Shown here: one piece after another, positions 7,908 to 17,955 of the stretch
Layout of the letters: each line of letters begins with the position of its first letter
How positions within the stretch are numbered: position 1 is the first letter of the stretch
Assembly (NCBI RefSeq): GCF_009765985.1
Contig: NZ_LMUM01000034.1
Location: 159,508-223,507, forward strand
Direction: 5' to 3'
Length of the DNA stretch: 64,000 nt
Origin: Acidobacterium sp. S8
GTDB taxonomy: Bacteria; Acidobacteriota; Terriglobia; Terriglobales; Acidobacteriaceae
Translations under genes and position numbers: made by a program
The notes under the pieces: model-generated
What the model was told of the DNA's origin: nothing
Seen by the model: the letters and a program-made list of their open reading frames with translations, nothing else
The model's database searches: none

Positions 7908-9653
7908 CTACTCGCGAGCAGTCACTGCATAGACGACCAGGTTCTGAGCAGGATACACGAAGAGTGGCTCGTATCGCCTTCCGGTAAGTTTTTGACGCAA
8001 CTCACCCACATAAGACTCACGCGCTACCAGAATGTGCTGCTCCGGGGGAATGCCGTCCTCTTCATAATTCACCACTTTCCGGTCACGGTAAAACGAAAGT
8101 CCATATTCCATGTCGCGACGGACCTTGTAAACAGCTACCGTGTCATCGGGCGGAGCGATCTGCTTTAGTATGCGATAAAGCGGCCTCGCCGAATAGGTGA
8201 GATCAATCAGCTGGACGGTGCCTTTGGTCGAGGCAATCTGTCCGAAGCCGAAGAATGGCCCGATCCCGTAGAGAAAGAGGAGCAGGATCACGATCGGAAT
8301 CATGGTGGCGATCCGCAACCTTTGAATGCCGAAGCGGCCTACCGTGATCAGGATGAAGATGGCAGCCGCAAATCCGGTTGTACCGGCCGCAACCAGCGCA
8401 TTCGTGGGCGGCCATGAATCCGAATGTTGAATAAGCCGCGGCAGTAACAGGACCAGAGTGGTAAGGCCGCCCGCCAGCACCCCATGCAGAATCAGCAGCC
8501 ATGGTTTGAGGCCGCGCTCGCGCATGCGGTTCAGGTAGTCGCCAGTCAGAATGGTAATCGGCGGAATCGAAGGCAGAATATAGCCCGGCAGCTTGGATTC
8601 CGAAAACGAAAAGAACACAACAGGAATCAACGCCCAGAGCACTAGAAATTCAGGAAAGGCGTCGCCTGTCCGTTGATGGCCCATGTAGTGGAACTTCGCT
8701 CGCCTGGCCCGCCATTCCGCGATGGAGCCCTGAATGGCGTCGTTCAGAGCAGCTACAGCGATCACCGCCCACGGCATGAGACTCAGCAGCAGGACGGGTA
8801 TGTAATACCAGAAATGCTGATCATGCTCGAACCGGTTCGTAGCAAAGCGCTCCAGGTTATGTTCGAGGAAAAACACGCGTAAGAAGTTCGGATTTCGCTT
8901 TTGTACCGCAATAAACCAGGGCAGAACCATCGCCAGATACAGGATGATTCCCGGCCACCAGACGCTTCGCCGCAAGATCGACCACTCCTTACGCAGCGCT
9001 GCAAAGACAGTAATGATTACGATGGCAAGAAACGGAGCAACCGGCCCTTTGGCCAGCGTCGCCGCACCCACAAAAAAGTACAGGTCGAAGAGCCAGAATT
9101 TACTGTCCGTCTCATACCAGGCATACCAGCCCAGCATGCCAATGCAGAACGGAGCAGCCAGCTGCATGTCGGTAGAGGCGCCACGTGCAAAGCTCAGGAT
9201 CCCGACACAAGAGGCAGTCAGGAGTGCCGCATCCAGCTGCCCCCCGGGGCGAAATCGCCGCATATGCAGGAAAATGAGCGTGACCAGAACGAAGGCAAAA
9301 CTGGCCGAAGGGATGCGCGCCGTCCAGTCGTGCACACCGAATTCCCGGAAGGCAAACATGGCCCGCCAATAGTAAAGAGCAGGCTTTTCCAGCCACGGCT
9401 TGCCATACAGAATTGGCGTGACATAGTCGTGCCGGTTGAGCATCTCACGAGCGATCTGGGCATAGCGCGGCTCGTCAGCGCCTACAAGGCCAATGCCCGC
9501 TCCGCCGAAGATGGGGACGAGACCATAAAAGAGAAAAAAAGCGGTAAAGAGAAAAAGAGTCAGTGCTTCCAGCGTCGTTCCCAGGAACGGGAAACGCGTC
9601 ATAGCAGTCGTGGGATGGATGCGCAGCGCCTTGATGCTCTTGGAGATAGCCAC
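7908..9653 (-). CDS. GT39/ArnT-like integral membrane glycosyltransferase
   Basis: 581 residues with about 11-12 hydrophobic spans. The first periplasmic loop carries ADEPRYAQIAREM (Asp-Glu at residues 60-61), followed by YGKPWLEKPALYYW. This is the hallmark of the PMT/ArnT superfamily (GT-C fold), which transfers a sugar from a polyprenyl-phosphate donor to a lipid or protein in the periplasm. The sugar and acceptor cannot be told from sequence alone, so an ArnT-type lipid A modification is only one possibility. The gene follows nrnA on the minus strand with a 40-bp gap. Confidence 0.88.
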   Translation of the reverse strand: MAISKSIKALRIHPTTAMTRFPFLGTTLEALTLFLFTAFFLFYGLVPIFGGAGIGLVGADEPRYAQIAREMLNRHDYVTPILYGKPWLEKPALYYWRAMFAFREFGVHDWTARIPSASFAFVLVTLIFLHMRRFRPGGQLDAALLTASCVGILSFARGASTDMQLAAPFCIGMLGWYAWYETDSKFWLFDLYFFVGAATLAKGPVAPFLAIVIITVFAALRKEWSILRRSVWWPGIILYLAMVLPWFIAVQKRNPNFLRVFFLEHNLERFATNRFEHDQHFWYYIPVLLLSLMPWAVIAVAALNDAIQGSIAEWRARRAKFHYMGHQRTGDAFPEFLVLWALIPVVFFSFSESKLPGYILPSIPPITILTGDYLNRMRERGLKPWLLILHGVLAGGLTTLVLLLPRLIQHSDSWPPTNALVAAGTTGFAAAIFILITVGRFGIQRLRIATMIPIVILLLFLYGIGPFFGFGQIASTKGTVQLIDLTYSARPLYRILKQIAPPDDTVAVYKVRRDMEYGLSFYRDRKVVNYEEDGIPPEQHILVARESYVGELRQKLTGRRYEPLFVYPAQNLVVYAVTARE

Positions 9654-9693
9654 GTTCTTCGTAAGGTTCCCGCAGTAAGGCTATCAGATTCGG

Positions 9694-10671
9694 TCAGGCG
9701 ACTTCATGAACCGCGGCGCTCAGGGTATTTCGCGCGACATTCACGATCATCTCCGCCGCTTCCGGAAGCGGACCGTCGAGCGTGCACCCGCTGGCGTGCT
9801 GGTGTCCGCCGCCTCCAAATCGCTCGGCAATGCGCGCTACATTCACGTCACCTTTGCTTCGCATGGAGAGCCGGACGCGATGGTTACTCAACTCCCGCAG
9901 AAAGATGGCAACGTCCACACCAGCTATACCAATGCCGTAGTTTGCCAGCCCCTCGCAGTCTTCCTCTGCCGCATGTGTGCGAAGCATGTCCTCATGCGTG
10001 ACCCACATCCAGGCAATACGTCCATCGCGCCGCAGGGTGGAAAGCGCTGCACCTAACAGGAGCATCTTCGACATCGGGTGCGAAAAGTAAACGTCTTTGG
10101 CGATGACCGCCGATCGCGCTCCGTGCCGCACCAACTCTGCCGCCAGGTCAAAGGTGTGCGCGCCAATACCCTCGTAGCAGAAGGATCCCGTATCTGTCAG
10201 AACAGCGGCATAAAGACAGTTAGCCATCTCCGGAGTGACATGAACCCCTGCGAGCATGGCCAGTTCATAAATCATCTCTGCGACGGCGCAGGCTTCCGTG
10301 TCGATCCAATTCACCTGTCCGAAGGTGCGGCCGCTGGCGTGGTGATCGATATTGATGAGTTTGCGTCCCTCCAGACCGCGAAGCCGCGACCTCTCGATGC
10401 CATCGCATTCGAGCAGAATGACAGCATCGTAGTTGCCATCCACGCGAGAGACCTGGCGAATGGCAGACGCACACGGAAGTGAGCGGTAGATCAGCGGCAC
10501 TCGATCGCACGAAACCATCTCCACATGCTTGCCGAGCTGTTCAAGAATCATCGAGCAGGCCAGCATCGAACCCACCGCGTCGCCATCCGGGCGCGCATGT
10601 GCGCTGACCAGAAAACGCTGACCGGCTTCGATGGCTTGTAAGACTGCGTGAATGTTGTGCCGCTCGCCCAT
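9694..10671 (-). CDS. nrnA: bifunctional oligoribonuclease / PAP phosphatase NrnA
   Basis: 325 residues of the DHH-DHHA1 family. The metal site is seen as HARPDGDAVGS (residues 25-35), ECDG near residue 88 and DHH at 109-111. The C-terminal DHHA1 domain has GGGGHQHASG near residue 290. NrnA degrades 2-5 nt RNA oligomers and hydrolyses 3'-phosphoadenosine-5'-phosphate. It lies 41 bp downstream of rbfA on the same strand, a common bacterial pairing in the infB-rbfA-nrnA-truB neighbourhood; infB and truB are not adjacent here. Confidence 0.93.
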   Translation of the reverse strand: MGERHNIHAVLQAIEAGQRFLVSAHARPDGDAVGSMLACSMILEQLGKHVEMVSCDRVPLIYRSLPCASAIRQVSRVDGNYDAVILLECDGIERSRLRGLEGRKLINIDHHASGRTFGQVNWIDTEACAVAEMIYELAMLAGVHVTPEMANCLYAAVLTDTGSFCYEGIGAHTFDLAAELVRHGARSAVIAKDVYFSHPMSKMLLLGAALSTLRRDGRIAWMWVTHEDMLRTHAAEEDCEGLANYGIGIAGVDVAIFLRELSNHRVRLSMRSKGDVNVARIAERFGGGGHQHASGCTLDGPLPEAAEMIVNVARNTLSAAVHEVA

Positions 10672-10712
10672 GGTTCTCAGTTTGCTGCTATCGGAATTTC
10701 TCCCCCGTATGA

Positions 10713-11090
10713 CTACTCCACGGCATTCTTCTGCCGCTTCTTCGTGCGCCCCAGCAGTTCATCGATTCGGGTCTTCATTTTTTCTGAGCGGTCTATGTGA
10801 AACGTAAGCTCCGGCACATGCCGCACGCCCATCCGTTCCAGCAATTCACGCCGGATATAACCCCGTGCCGCCATCAATCCTTCTACTGTCTTTGCCTCTT
10901 CTTCCGGGCCGCCATCGACGGCTACATAAATCAACGCCGACTTTCCCCCCGGGTTCAGCACCACTTGGCTGATATGGGCAAAACTGATACGAGGATCTGA
11001 TAACTCACCCTCGATCATGGCTCCAATCTCCTCGCGCAGCGTCTCCGCCACGCGATCCTGATGATATTTACGCGCCCGTTGTTCTGGCAT
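10713..11090 (-). CDS. rbfA: 30S ribosome-binding factor A
   Basis: 125 residues, the normal size. The KH-like fold is seen in the N-terminal helix with RVAETLREEIG, the segment SDPRISFAHISQV and the conserved basic patch RRELLERMGVRHVPELTFHID. RbfA helps late 16S rRNA processing and 30S maturation. It is followed by nrnA on the same strand. The upstream 0.6 kb holds no recognised gene, so rbfA probably heads this operon. Confidence 0.95.
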   Translation of the reverse strand: MPEQRARKYHQDRVAETLREEIGAMIEGELSDPRISFAHISQVVLNPGGKSALIYVAVDGGPEEEAKTVEGLMAARGYIRRELLERMGVRHVPELTFHIDRSEKMKTRIDELLGRTKKRQKNAVE

Positions 11091-11722
11091 TCTCTACTTC
11101 CTTTGGTTAAACGATTGAGAATATCAGACGAGACGGCCCTGGTCGCGTAAAAGTGAGCAAAAAGGTTGGAAATGGAGCCGGAACGAAGGTCCGGCATGCT
11201 GAAACAAGAAGTGTTATGAGTCTGACTCCCGAAGGATCGAGGCCAAAATGTAAAACGCCTGTGGATATTGATCCACAGGCGCTAACAATTCAGTAGCCCT
11301 CCCCCAAGTGCTACTCAATGTCTGAACTTTACCTTGGGTGAGAGCGGTTGCATATACCAATTTAGTTTCCAAAAATGGAATTGTCGTAACCAATAACAAG
11401 TTACCGTTGTCAGCCGAAGTGCTCCTTTTTCACGGGAATAGCGGGAATTACCGACCGTTCATTGGGCTAAATGCGCGCAATATTGCGAGACTTCAGGATG
11501 TTTTTCGACGAGGTTCACAGCTAGCAGTTAGAAGGATGAGCGCCGGCGGCAAAGTGAAGCATAGGCATAGCTAGGACAATCGCAGCAAACACACGACGCC
11601 GCTTTGATGGGCTTTCGTCGCAGGATTCGTCTTTTCCATGACAAAGGCAACTTTAGATGATTAGAATGTTCGCGTTTACATTCCGCACCTTAATCTGTTC
11701 TCTGAAGGAGAAGTCAAAAGAA
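11091..11722. other. 632-bp intergenic region, no convincing gene
   Basis: It separates divergent rbfA and the GH27 gene. One strong hairpin lies at 11256-11281. A minus-strand frame (11214-11399) has protein-like composition (WGRATELLAPVDQYPQAF) but only a TTG start and a stop a few codons upstream; it could be the decayed tail of a lost gene. The plus-strand promoter of the GH27 operon must lie near the right end, but no clear -35/-10 pair was found. Confidence 0.5.
11256..11281 (-). terminator. perfect 11-bp hairpin, terminator-like on the minus strand
   Basis: CGCCTGTGGAT and ATCCACAGGCG flank a 4-nt loop. Read on the minus strand the stem is followed by TTTTA, as in an intrinsic terminator. 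No gene ending just upstream on that strand was identified, which makes its job unclear. Confidence 0.5.
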
Positions 11723-12913
11723 ATGTCTCGTAGGAATATATCTGCATCCTGGGTTCTCTCGCTGTGCATGCTGGCCGCTCCGGCCGCCGCCATCGCGCAA
11801 TCCTCACAACTTGCCGCGACCCCGCCAATGGGCTGGAATAGCTGGAACCATTTCGCCACGAGGGTGACGGATGCCGATGTTCGCGGCGCAGCGGATGCCC
11901 TGGTCTCCAGCGGCATGCGAGATGCAGGCTATATTTACGTGAATATCGATGACTCTTGGGAAGCTGGGCGCGACGCCCAGGGCAACATCCAGACGAACAA
12001 AAAATTTCCCGACATGAAGGCCCTGTCTGATTATGTGCACTCGAAGGGCCTGAAACTGGGCATCTACTCTTCGCCTGGACCGCAGACCTGCGGCAAATAC
12101 GAAGGTAGCTATCAGCATGAAGAGCAGGATGCCAAAACCTATGCAGCATGGGGCATCGATTACCTGAAGTACGACCAGTGCAGCTACGGCAAAATCATTC
12201 AACAGGAAGCGGGCAACGATCACGAAAAAGCTTTTGCCATGCAGAAGGACTCTTACGACAAGATGTACAAGGCTCTTAAAGCCACCGGTCGCCCGATTGT
12301 TTTCAGCATGTGCCAATACGGTTTGAACAATGTGTGGGAGTGGGGAACCGAGGTGGGCGGCAACCTGTGGCGTACCACCGGCGACATCAACGATCACTAC
12401 ACGCGCATGGAACAGATCGGCTTCTCGCAGGCCGGGCTCTCAAAGTACGCTGGGCCGGGACACTGGAACGATCCTGACATGCTCGAAGTCGGCAACGGCG
12501 GCATGACCGACGACGAATACCATCTGCACATGACGCTGTGGGCGATTCTGGCTTCGCCGCTCCTCGCCGGAAACGACCTGAGCAAGATGAGCCCCGAGAC
12601 GCTGGCGATTCTCACCAATAAAGAAGTCATTGCCGTCGACCAGGACGCACTCGGCAAGCAGGGCGATCGCGTCTGGGCAGAAGGTCCGAGTGAAGTATGG
12701 GCAAAGCCGCTCTCCGGCGGAGCTAAGGCTGTTGCGCTCTTCAATCGGGCGGAATCAGCACGGCCTATCACGCTCAAGCTCAAAGACGTGGGCTTCGGCA
12801 ACAATGCGAAGCTGCGCGATCTGTGGGCGGGCAAGGAAGTCACGGCCACGAATGGCAGCTACACGGTGCTGATTCCGAAACACGGAACGGTGCTGCTCAA
12901 AGTCAGCCAGTAG
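11723..12913 (+). CDS. secreted alpha-galactosidase, GH27
   Basis: 396 residues from ATG 11723, chosen because AAGGAG lies 12 nt upstream and a signal peptide ending AAIAQ follows directly; the frame extends to 11657. GH27 features: TPPMGWNSWNHF at the start of the barrel, YVNIDDSW, the nucleophile region YLKYDQC, the acid/base region LWRTTGDI, and PGHWNDPDML. A small beta domain follows. It removes terminal alpha-linked galactose outside the cytoplasm. It begins an operon with an MFS transporter three bases after its stop, and galT at 2.8 kb can use the released galactose after phosphorylation. GH27 also contains alpha-N-acetylgalactosaminidases, so the exact sugar is not proven. Confidence 0.92.
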   Translation: MSRRNISASWVLSLCMLAAPAAAIAQSSQLAATPPMGWNSWNHFATRVTDADVRGAADALVSSGMRDAGYIYVNIDDSWEAGRDAQGNIQTNKKFPDMKALSDYVHSKGLKLGIYSSPGPQTCGKYEGSYQHEEQDAKTYAAWGIDYLKYDQCSYGKIIQQEAGNDHEKAFAMQKDSYDKMYKALKATGRPIVFSMCQYGLNNVWEWGTEVGGNLWRTTGDINDHYTRMEQIGFSQAGLSKYAGPGHWNDPDMLEVGNGGMTDDEYHLHMTLWAILASPLLAGNDLSKMSPETLAILTNKEVIAVDQDALGKQGDRVWAEGPSEVWAKPLSGGAKAVALFNRAESARPITLKLKDVGFGNNAKLRDLWAGKEVTATNGSYTVLIPKHGTVLLKVSQ

Positions 12914-12916
12914 CAA

Positions 12917-14188
12917 ATGGAAACAACAGAAGAACTTTCGGCGAGGACGCTTTCCCGCGTCTCTCGCCGATTGATGCCTTTTCTCTTTGCGCTTTATGTG
13001 TTCGCGTATCTCGATCGTGTCAACGTCGGATACGCGGCACTCTTTATCCGGCGCGAACTCAGCTTCAGCGATACGGTCTACGGCACCGGCGCGGGACTGT
13101 TTTTTTTGAGCTATGCGCTGTTTGAGGTACCAAGCAACCTGATTCTGCTGCGCGTCGGACCACGCCGTTGGATTGGCCTGCTGATGGCAATTTGGGGCGT
13201 GATTTCAGCCAGCATGCCGCTCGTGCATACGCCTTTTCAGTTTTATCTGCTGAGATTTCTTCTTGGCGCCGCCGAGGCCGGTTTCTTCCCGGGCATTGTT
13301 CTCTATCTCACATACTGGTTTCCAAAGCAGCAACGGGCGCGGGCTGTTGCGCGTTTTATGGCGGCGACAGCGATCGCAGGCGTGATTGGTGCGCCGCTTT
13401 CGAATCTACTGTTTCGGCTCGATGGAGTGGCCGGCATCGCCGGATGGAAGTGGCTCTTCGTTGGCGAAGGTGTGCCTTCCATTCTGCTTGGCACGCTGGT
13501 CTTCTGGGTATTGACCGATACACCGCATGAGGCAAGCTGGCTCAGTGCAGACGAGCGCAATTGGCTCATCGAAACGCTGACATCCGAGCAGGCGAACATT
13601 CCTGACAAGCACTCCATGCACTTGCGTGACGTATGGCGGAACTCGATGCTCTGGCGGCTGGCGTTTATCTATTTCGCCATCTCTGTGGGGCTTTACAGCC
13701 TCAGCTTATGGCTGCCGGTGGTGCTCAAGCAGATATCGCATGCTTCCGATGCCCGCGTCATTCTGCTCACGGCCGTTCCTTATCTTGCAGCTACAATCGC
13801 AATGCTCTGGATCGCGCATAGTTCGGACAAGCGGCAGAAGCGGCGCTGGTATCTGGTTGCGAGTCTGATCGCCGCAATGCTGGGCTTTATCTTGAGCGCA
13901 TGGCTTGCCAATCCCTGGCTGGCGATGGCATCGTTATCTCTTGCCACAGCTGGAATCTGGGGCGGCTTCGGGCCGTTCTGGTCCATGCCCACGAGCATGC
14001 TGCGGGGAACGGCAGCCGCGGGCGGCATCGCTATCATTAATTCCGTCGGAGGTCTGGGCGGCTTCTGTGGCCCGTACTTGATGGGCGCGGTCAGCGATGC
14101 CACTCACAACTTTCACGCCGCTTTGCTGACGGCCGCAGGATTGCTCTTGCTGGCGGCTCTCGTCGCAGCCCGGCTGCGCGCAATCTGA
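12917..14188 (+). CDS. MFS transporter, anion:cation symporter (ACS)-like
   Basis: 423 residues with 12 predicted membrane spans. It begins with the family pattern DRVNVGYAAL and continues with FEVPSNLILLRVGPRRWIG and RFLLGAAEAGFFPGIVLYL, typical of the ACS group (tartrate, hexuronate, galactonate and phthalate carriers). The start lies three bases after the GH27 stop, so it is surely co-transcribed, and the GH38-type gene follows 33 bp later. The substrate is inferred to be a sugar or sugar acid released by the two flanking hydrolases. Confidence 0.9.
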   Translation: METTEELSARTLSRVSRRLMPFLFALYVFAYLDRVNVGYAALFIRRELSFSDTVYGTGAGLFFLSYALFEVPSNLILLRVGPRRWIGLLMAIWGVISASMPLVHTPFQFYLLRFLLGAAEAGFFPGIVLYLTYWFPKQQRARAVARFMAATAIAGVIGAPLSNLLFRLDGVAGIAGWKWLFVGEGVPSILLGTLVFWVLTDTPHEASWLSADERNWLIETLTSEQANIPDKHSMHLRDVWRNSMLWRLAFIYFAISVGLYSLSLWLPVVLKQISHASDARVILLTAVPYLAATIAMLWIAHSSDKRQKRRWYLVASLIAAMLGFILSAWLANPWLAMASLSLATAGIWGGFGPFWSMPTSMLRGTAAAGGIAIINSVGGLGGFCGPYLMGAVSDATHNFHAALLTAAGLLLLAALVAARLRAI

Positions 14189-14221
14189 ATCAATTTGTAA
14201 CGATAAGAGGCACGAATCACG

Positions 14222-17200
14222 ATGATGCTGCAATGGAATCGATACCAAAAGGCAAGGCTATCAGCCGGATCTTTTACCCTCATCCTTATTCTGTCCGTTC
14301 TCTCAGCCCCGCCAGGCACCGCGCAAACTCAAAAACCGGTATGGCGCATTGGAATATTCGATCGCTCCTCCGCTGAATTTGCTGACGGCGCACCCAGCCA
14401 GCCGTCCACATTCGTTATCGGCCGCGACCAGACGGAAAAAAGCTGGTACGGCTTTGCTCCGTCAGCCTTTCCTGCCGGCCATGTGGAGCCCTCTTCGGCG
14501 CCACGTACCATCCAGTTTTCCATGCCGGAAAAGCCAGCGTCCGGATATCGTCTGCGTGTCTCGCTTCTTATCGAACACTCCAGCGTGCCCGCCTTGCGCG
14601 TGGCGATTAATGGCCGAACCGGCACCTTCTATCTGCACCCTGAGCTGGACTACAGCATGGGCGACACGATGGCCGCATTCTTCTCCGCGTACGGCCACGC
14701 GACCGTCGAATTTGATTTTCCCGGAAATTATCTTCATTCGGGCACAAATTCCATCTCCCTGCAGGCTGTAGCCACCGCCGAGAAAGGAGTTCCCGACGCG
14801 GGATTCAATTATGACGCGATTGAGCTCGACCCATCGACAGCAGCATCGTCTGCGCCAAGCGCGCATATAGAACCGACGATCTTCTACCGACAACACGAGA
14901 ACTCACTGACTGAGCAGGTAGATGTCTTTGTCCGCTACGGCCAGCGCCCGCAGTCGGGAAAAGTTGATCTGGAAATCGCAGGACGGCACTTCCAGGCGCC
15001 TTTGCGCGCCGATCAGGATTTTGGCGAGGAGCGCATTCAGTTGCCAGTGCCCGAGTTTCCTGCGAACACCCGAGCCAGCCTCACAGTAAACCTGAGCGGA
15101 CGCACCGCGCACTTCCAGGAAACTCTCAATCCGCAAAAGAAGTGGACGCTCTTTCTGGTCCCACACGTTCATCTTGATGTGGGCTATACCGATTACCAGG
15201 CAAAGGTCGCTACCATCCAAAGCCGCATTCTCGATGAGGCCATGGATCTGACCGCGAAGCATCCTGCCTTCCGCTTTAGCACCGACGGCTCATGGAACCT
15301 GGAACAATATCTCAAAACGCGCACGCCGCAGGAACAGCAACGAGTCATTCAAGCGATCCAGCACGAGCAACTCTATATCCCGGCGCAATATGCCAACGTG
15401 CTCACCGGCTTTCCCACGGCGGAGACGCTCATCCGCTCGCTCTATCCCAGCGCGAATTTCAGCCGCGAGCACGGCACGCCGCTCAACTACGCCAACATCA
15501 CTGACGTGCCTTCTTATTCGTGGTCCTATGCGTCAGTGCTGGCTGCGGCAGGCATTCAATATTTTCTTGCTGGAAGCAACAACGATCGCGCGCCGGTGCT
15601 GCTGCAAGGGCACTTGAATGAGAATTCGCCCATGTACTGGGAAGGCCCTGACGGAAAGAAAGTGCTCTTCTGGTATTCGCGGCATTACATGCAGATGCAG
15701 TTCATGTTTGGCCTGCCACCGCTGCCGCAGACTGGCGAAGAAGTTGTGCCGCTGTTTCTGCAGATGTATCGGCGTCCGAATTATCAGGCGCACGCTGCGA
15801 TTCTCTTTGGCACGCAGGTCGAGAACACCGACCTCTTTCCGCAACAGGCAGAACTGGCCGATCAATGGAATGCGCTCTATGCCTATCCGCGCATTCAATA
15901 CTCCGGCTTCCATGATGCTCTCGCTGAAATCGCAAAGCAGTTCGGCGATCAGATTCCAACCGTTCGCGGAGATGGCGGACCCTACTGGGAAGATGGAATC
16001 GGCTCCGATGCCTTCTACGCCGCAATCGAGCGCGAGAACGAAAGCCGTGGTCCATCGGCAGAGAAGCTGGCCACCATCAGCTCGCTCGTGAATCCGCGCA
16101 TCGCCGTCGATCACGATGCTCTCGGCAAGATGTGGAACAACATGGTGCTCATGGATGAGCACACCTGGCTCTCATGGAACAGCGTCTCCGATCCGGATAG
16201 TCGCGAAGCTACCGAACAGCTACGCGTAAAAGACTCACGCGCCACCACCGCTGCCGAATTGCGCGATCATCTGTTGCGCGGCAGCATGGCCAGCATCGCC
16301 GACTCCATCGCTGCAGGCGTTGGCAGTGTCATTGTCTTCAATCCGCTTAACTGGAAGCGGGATGACGTTGTCGGCTTCGATCTTGACAAAGGTTATGAGA
16401 TTGTCGATCGCACGACAGACCAACCAGTATCCAGCACAGTGGTGCATGAAGGCCCGAACTTCCGCCGCGTCGAATTTGTCGCCAAAGACGTGCCAGCCGT
16501 CGGATACAAGGTCTATTCGCTTCGTCAATCTTCTGCTCCCGCGACCGAAGCAAAATCGGGCAGCAATACAACTCTCGAAAGCCCGTACTATCGCATAGAA
16601 CTCGATCCCTCTACCGGCGCCCTGCGAAGCGTCTACGACAAGCAGCTGCAAAAAGAATTAGTAGATCAGAGCAGTCCATACCGCTTCGGGCAATATCTCT
16701 ACGTGAGCGGCGGCGATAAGGAGCCGAACAGCGTCCTCCAATACCGCGTGGTCTCGCCAAAACCCGAGCTGCAGGTTCACACCGCCGGGCAAGGCCATCT
16801 CGTATCGGTAGAACATACAGCTTACGGATGGAGCGCGCACATCGAAAGCTCCGCTGAAAACACCCCAAAAATCATCAGCGAAATCCGCCTCTTCGAGAAC
16901 GAAAAGAAAATTGAGTTCCTCGAAGACGTAAACAAGAAAGAAGCGCTGACAAAAGAAGCGGTCTACTTCGCTTTCCCCTTCGCCATGAGCCATCCGCAAT
17001 TTCAGTACGAAATTCAAAACGGCGTCGTCGATCCGTCAAAGGACATGTATCCCGGCGCCGGACACGAGTGGTTCTCGATCCAGCATTGGGTCTCGGTACA
17101 ACAAGACGGCGCATCCGGAACCGTGATGCCGCTCGATACGCCGCTGATCACGCTGGGCGACATCAACCGCGGAGCATGGCCAACCGAGTTCGGCTCGCGC

Positions 17201-17719
17201 CCCGGCAGCATCTTCGCCTATGCCATGAACAATTACTGGCACACGAATTATCGCGCCGCGCAGGGCGGAGACTTCCGCTTCCGCTTCGTGATCACCAGCG
17301 CCCCATCGACCGATGCGACCGCGCTGAGCCGTGTGGGATGGCAGGAGATGACGCCGCTCGAAGTGGACGAAATCCGCTCGCAGGATAAAGCACTCGACCT
17401 GCCCCGCCCGCTTGACGGCAAGCAGGCGGGCTTCCTCACCATCGACGATCCCAACCTGGTGCTCGATACCTGGAAGCCTGCCGAGGATGGCGACGGCACC
17501 ATCCTGCGCCTGATCGACCTGGGCGGGGCAACGCGCACGGTCTCCGTCAAAACGCCGCTGCTCGCCATCCATAAAGTCTGGGAAACGGACGCGGTCGAGC
17601 GCAACCAGAAAGAACTGACCGCGCGGGATCAAAATGGATTCAAAGTCGAGGTGCATCCGCATGAGATTGTCACCATTCGGCTTAGCGGCGATCCTCTGCT
17701 CCGGGCGCCGACCGAATAA
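14222..17719 (+). CDS. large exported GH38-type alpha-mannosidase with rhamnogalacturonan-lyase-like N-terminal domain
   Basis: 1,165 residues. A signal peptide ends near PPGTAQ. Residues about 38-205 (VWRIGIFDRSSAEF at the start) resemble the C-terminal carbohydrate-binding domain of family 4 rhamnogalacturonan lyases. The GH38 catalytic domain starts near 310 with PHVHLDVGYTDYQ (His317 and Asp319 as expected zinc ligands), then FSTDGSW and ITDVPSYSW, a candidate nucleophile region; the classical WQIDPFG motif is absent. A GH38-C region (SPYYRIELDPSTGALRSVYD) fills the last third. It is the third gene of the GH27-MFS operon. Alpha-mannosidase activity is the family norm, but the missing motif and added domain leave the true substrate open. 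Confidence 0.8.
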   Translation: MMLQWNRYQKARLSAGSFTLILILSVLSAPPGTAQTQKPVWRIGIFDRSSAEFADGAPSQPSTFVIGRDQTEKSWYGFAPSAFPAGHVEPSSAPRTIQFSMPEKPASGYRLRVSLLIEHSSVPALRVAINGRTGTFYLHPELDYSMGDTMAAFFSAYGHATVEFDFPGNYLHSGTNSISLQAVATAEKGVPDAGFNYDAIELDPSTAASSAPSAHIEPTIFYRQHENSLTEQVDVFVRYGQRPQSGKVDLEIAGRHFQAPLRADQDFGEERIQLPVPEFPANTRASLTVNLSGRTAHFQETLNPQKKWTLFLVPHVHLDVGYTDYQAKVATIQSRILDEAMDLTAKHPAFRFSTDGSWNLEQYLKTRTPQEQQRVIQAIQHEQLYIPAQYANVLTGFPTAETLIRSLYPSANFSREHGTPLNYANITDVPSYSWSYASVLAAAGIQYFLAGSNNDRAPVLLQGHLNENSPMYWEGPDGKKVLFWYSRHYMQMQFMFGLPPLPQTGEEVVPLFLQMYRRPNYQAHAAILFGTQVENTDLFPQQAELADQWNALYAYPRIQYSGFHDALAEIAKQFGDQIPTVRGDGGPYWEDGIGSDAFYAAIERENESRGPSAEKLATISSLVNPRIAVDHDALGKMWNNMVLMDEHTWLSWNSVSDPDSREATEQLRVKDSRATTAAELRDHLLRGSMASIADSIAAGVGSVIVFNPLNWKRDDVVGFDLDKGYEIVDRTTDQPVSSTVVHEGPNFRRVEFVAKDVPAVGYKVYSLRQSSAPATEAKSGSNTTLESPYYRIELDPSTGALRSVYDKQLQKELVDQSSPYRFGQYLYVSGGDKEPNSVLQYRVVSPKPELQVHTAGQGHLVSVEHTAYGWSAHIESSAENTPKIISEIRLFENEKKIEFLEDVNKKEALTKEAVYFAFPFAMSHPQFQYEIQNGVVDPSKDMYPGAGHEWFSIQHWVSVQQDGASGTVMPLDTPLITLGDINRGAWPTEFGSRPGSIFAYAMNNYWHTNYRAAQGGDFRFRFVITSAPSTDATALSRVGWQEMTPLEVDEIRSQDKALDLPRPLDGKQAGFLTIDDPNLVLDTWKPAEDGDGTILRLIDLGGATRTVSVKTPLLAIHKVWETDAVERNQKELTARDQNGFKVEVHPHEIVTIRLSGDPLLRAPTE

Positions 17720-17955
17720 TTCCCAATGCGGGTTTGGCGCGCTGATTTCGTTCCCAATCGGCGCGCCTTTCGACTTGTATTGCCGAGAAACAGTAAAATA
17801 AGAGTGACGATGAAATGTCTGGTCATCTCTCGCGTATTTACACCACGACAAGCTGTCTCCGCTGAAGGCCCTGTGAGGCCTGAGTGGCGCTGCCTGCCTC
17901 GCATTACGCGAAAGCGCGGACCTCGACCGGCAGCATCCACCGGAATCAATTATTT

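Noticed and set aside
8901-10001. 366-codon plus-strand frame across the GT39-like and nrnA genes
   Set aside because: Arg/Gln-rich, no domain, and it crosses two clear minus-strand genes.
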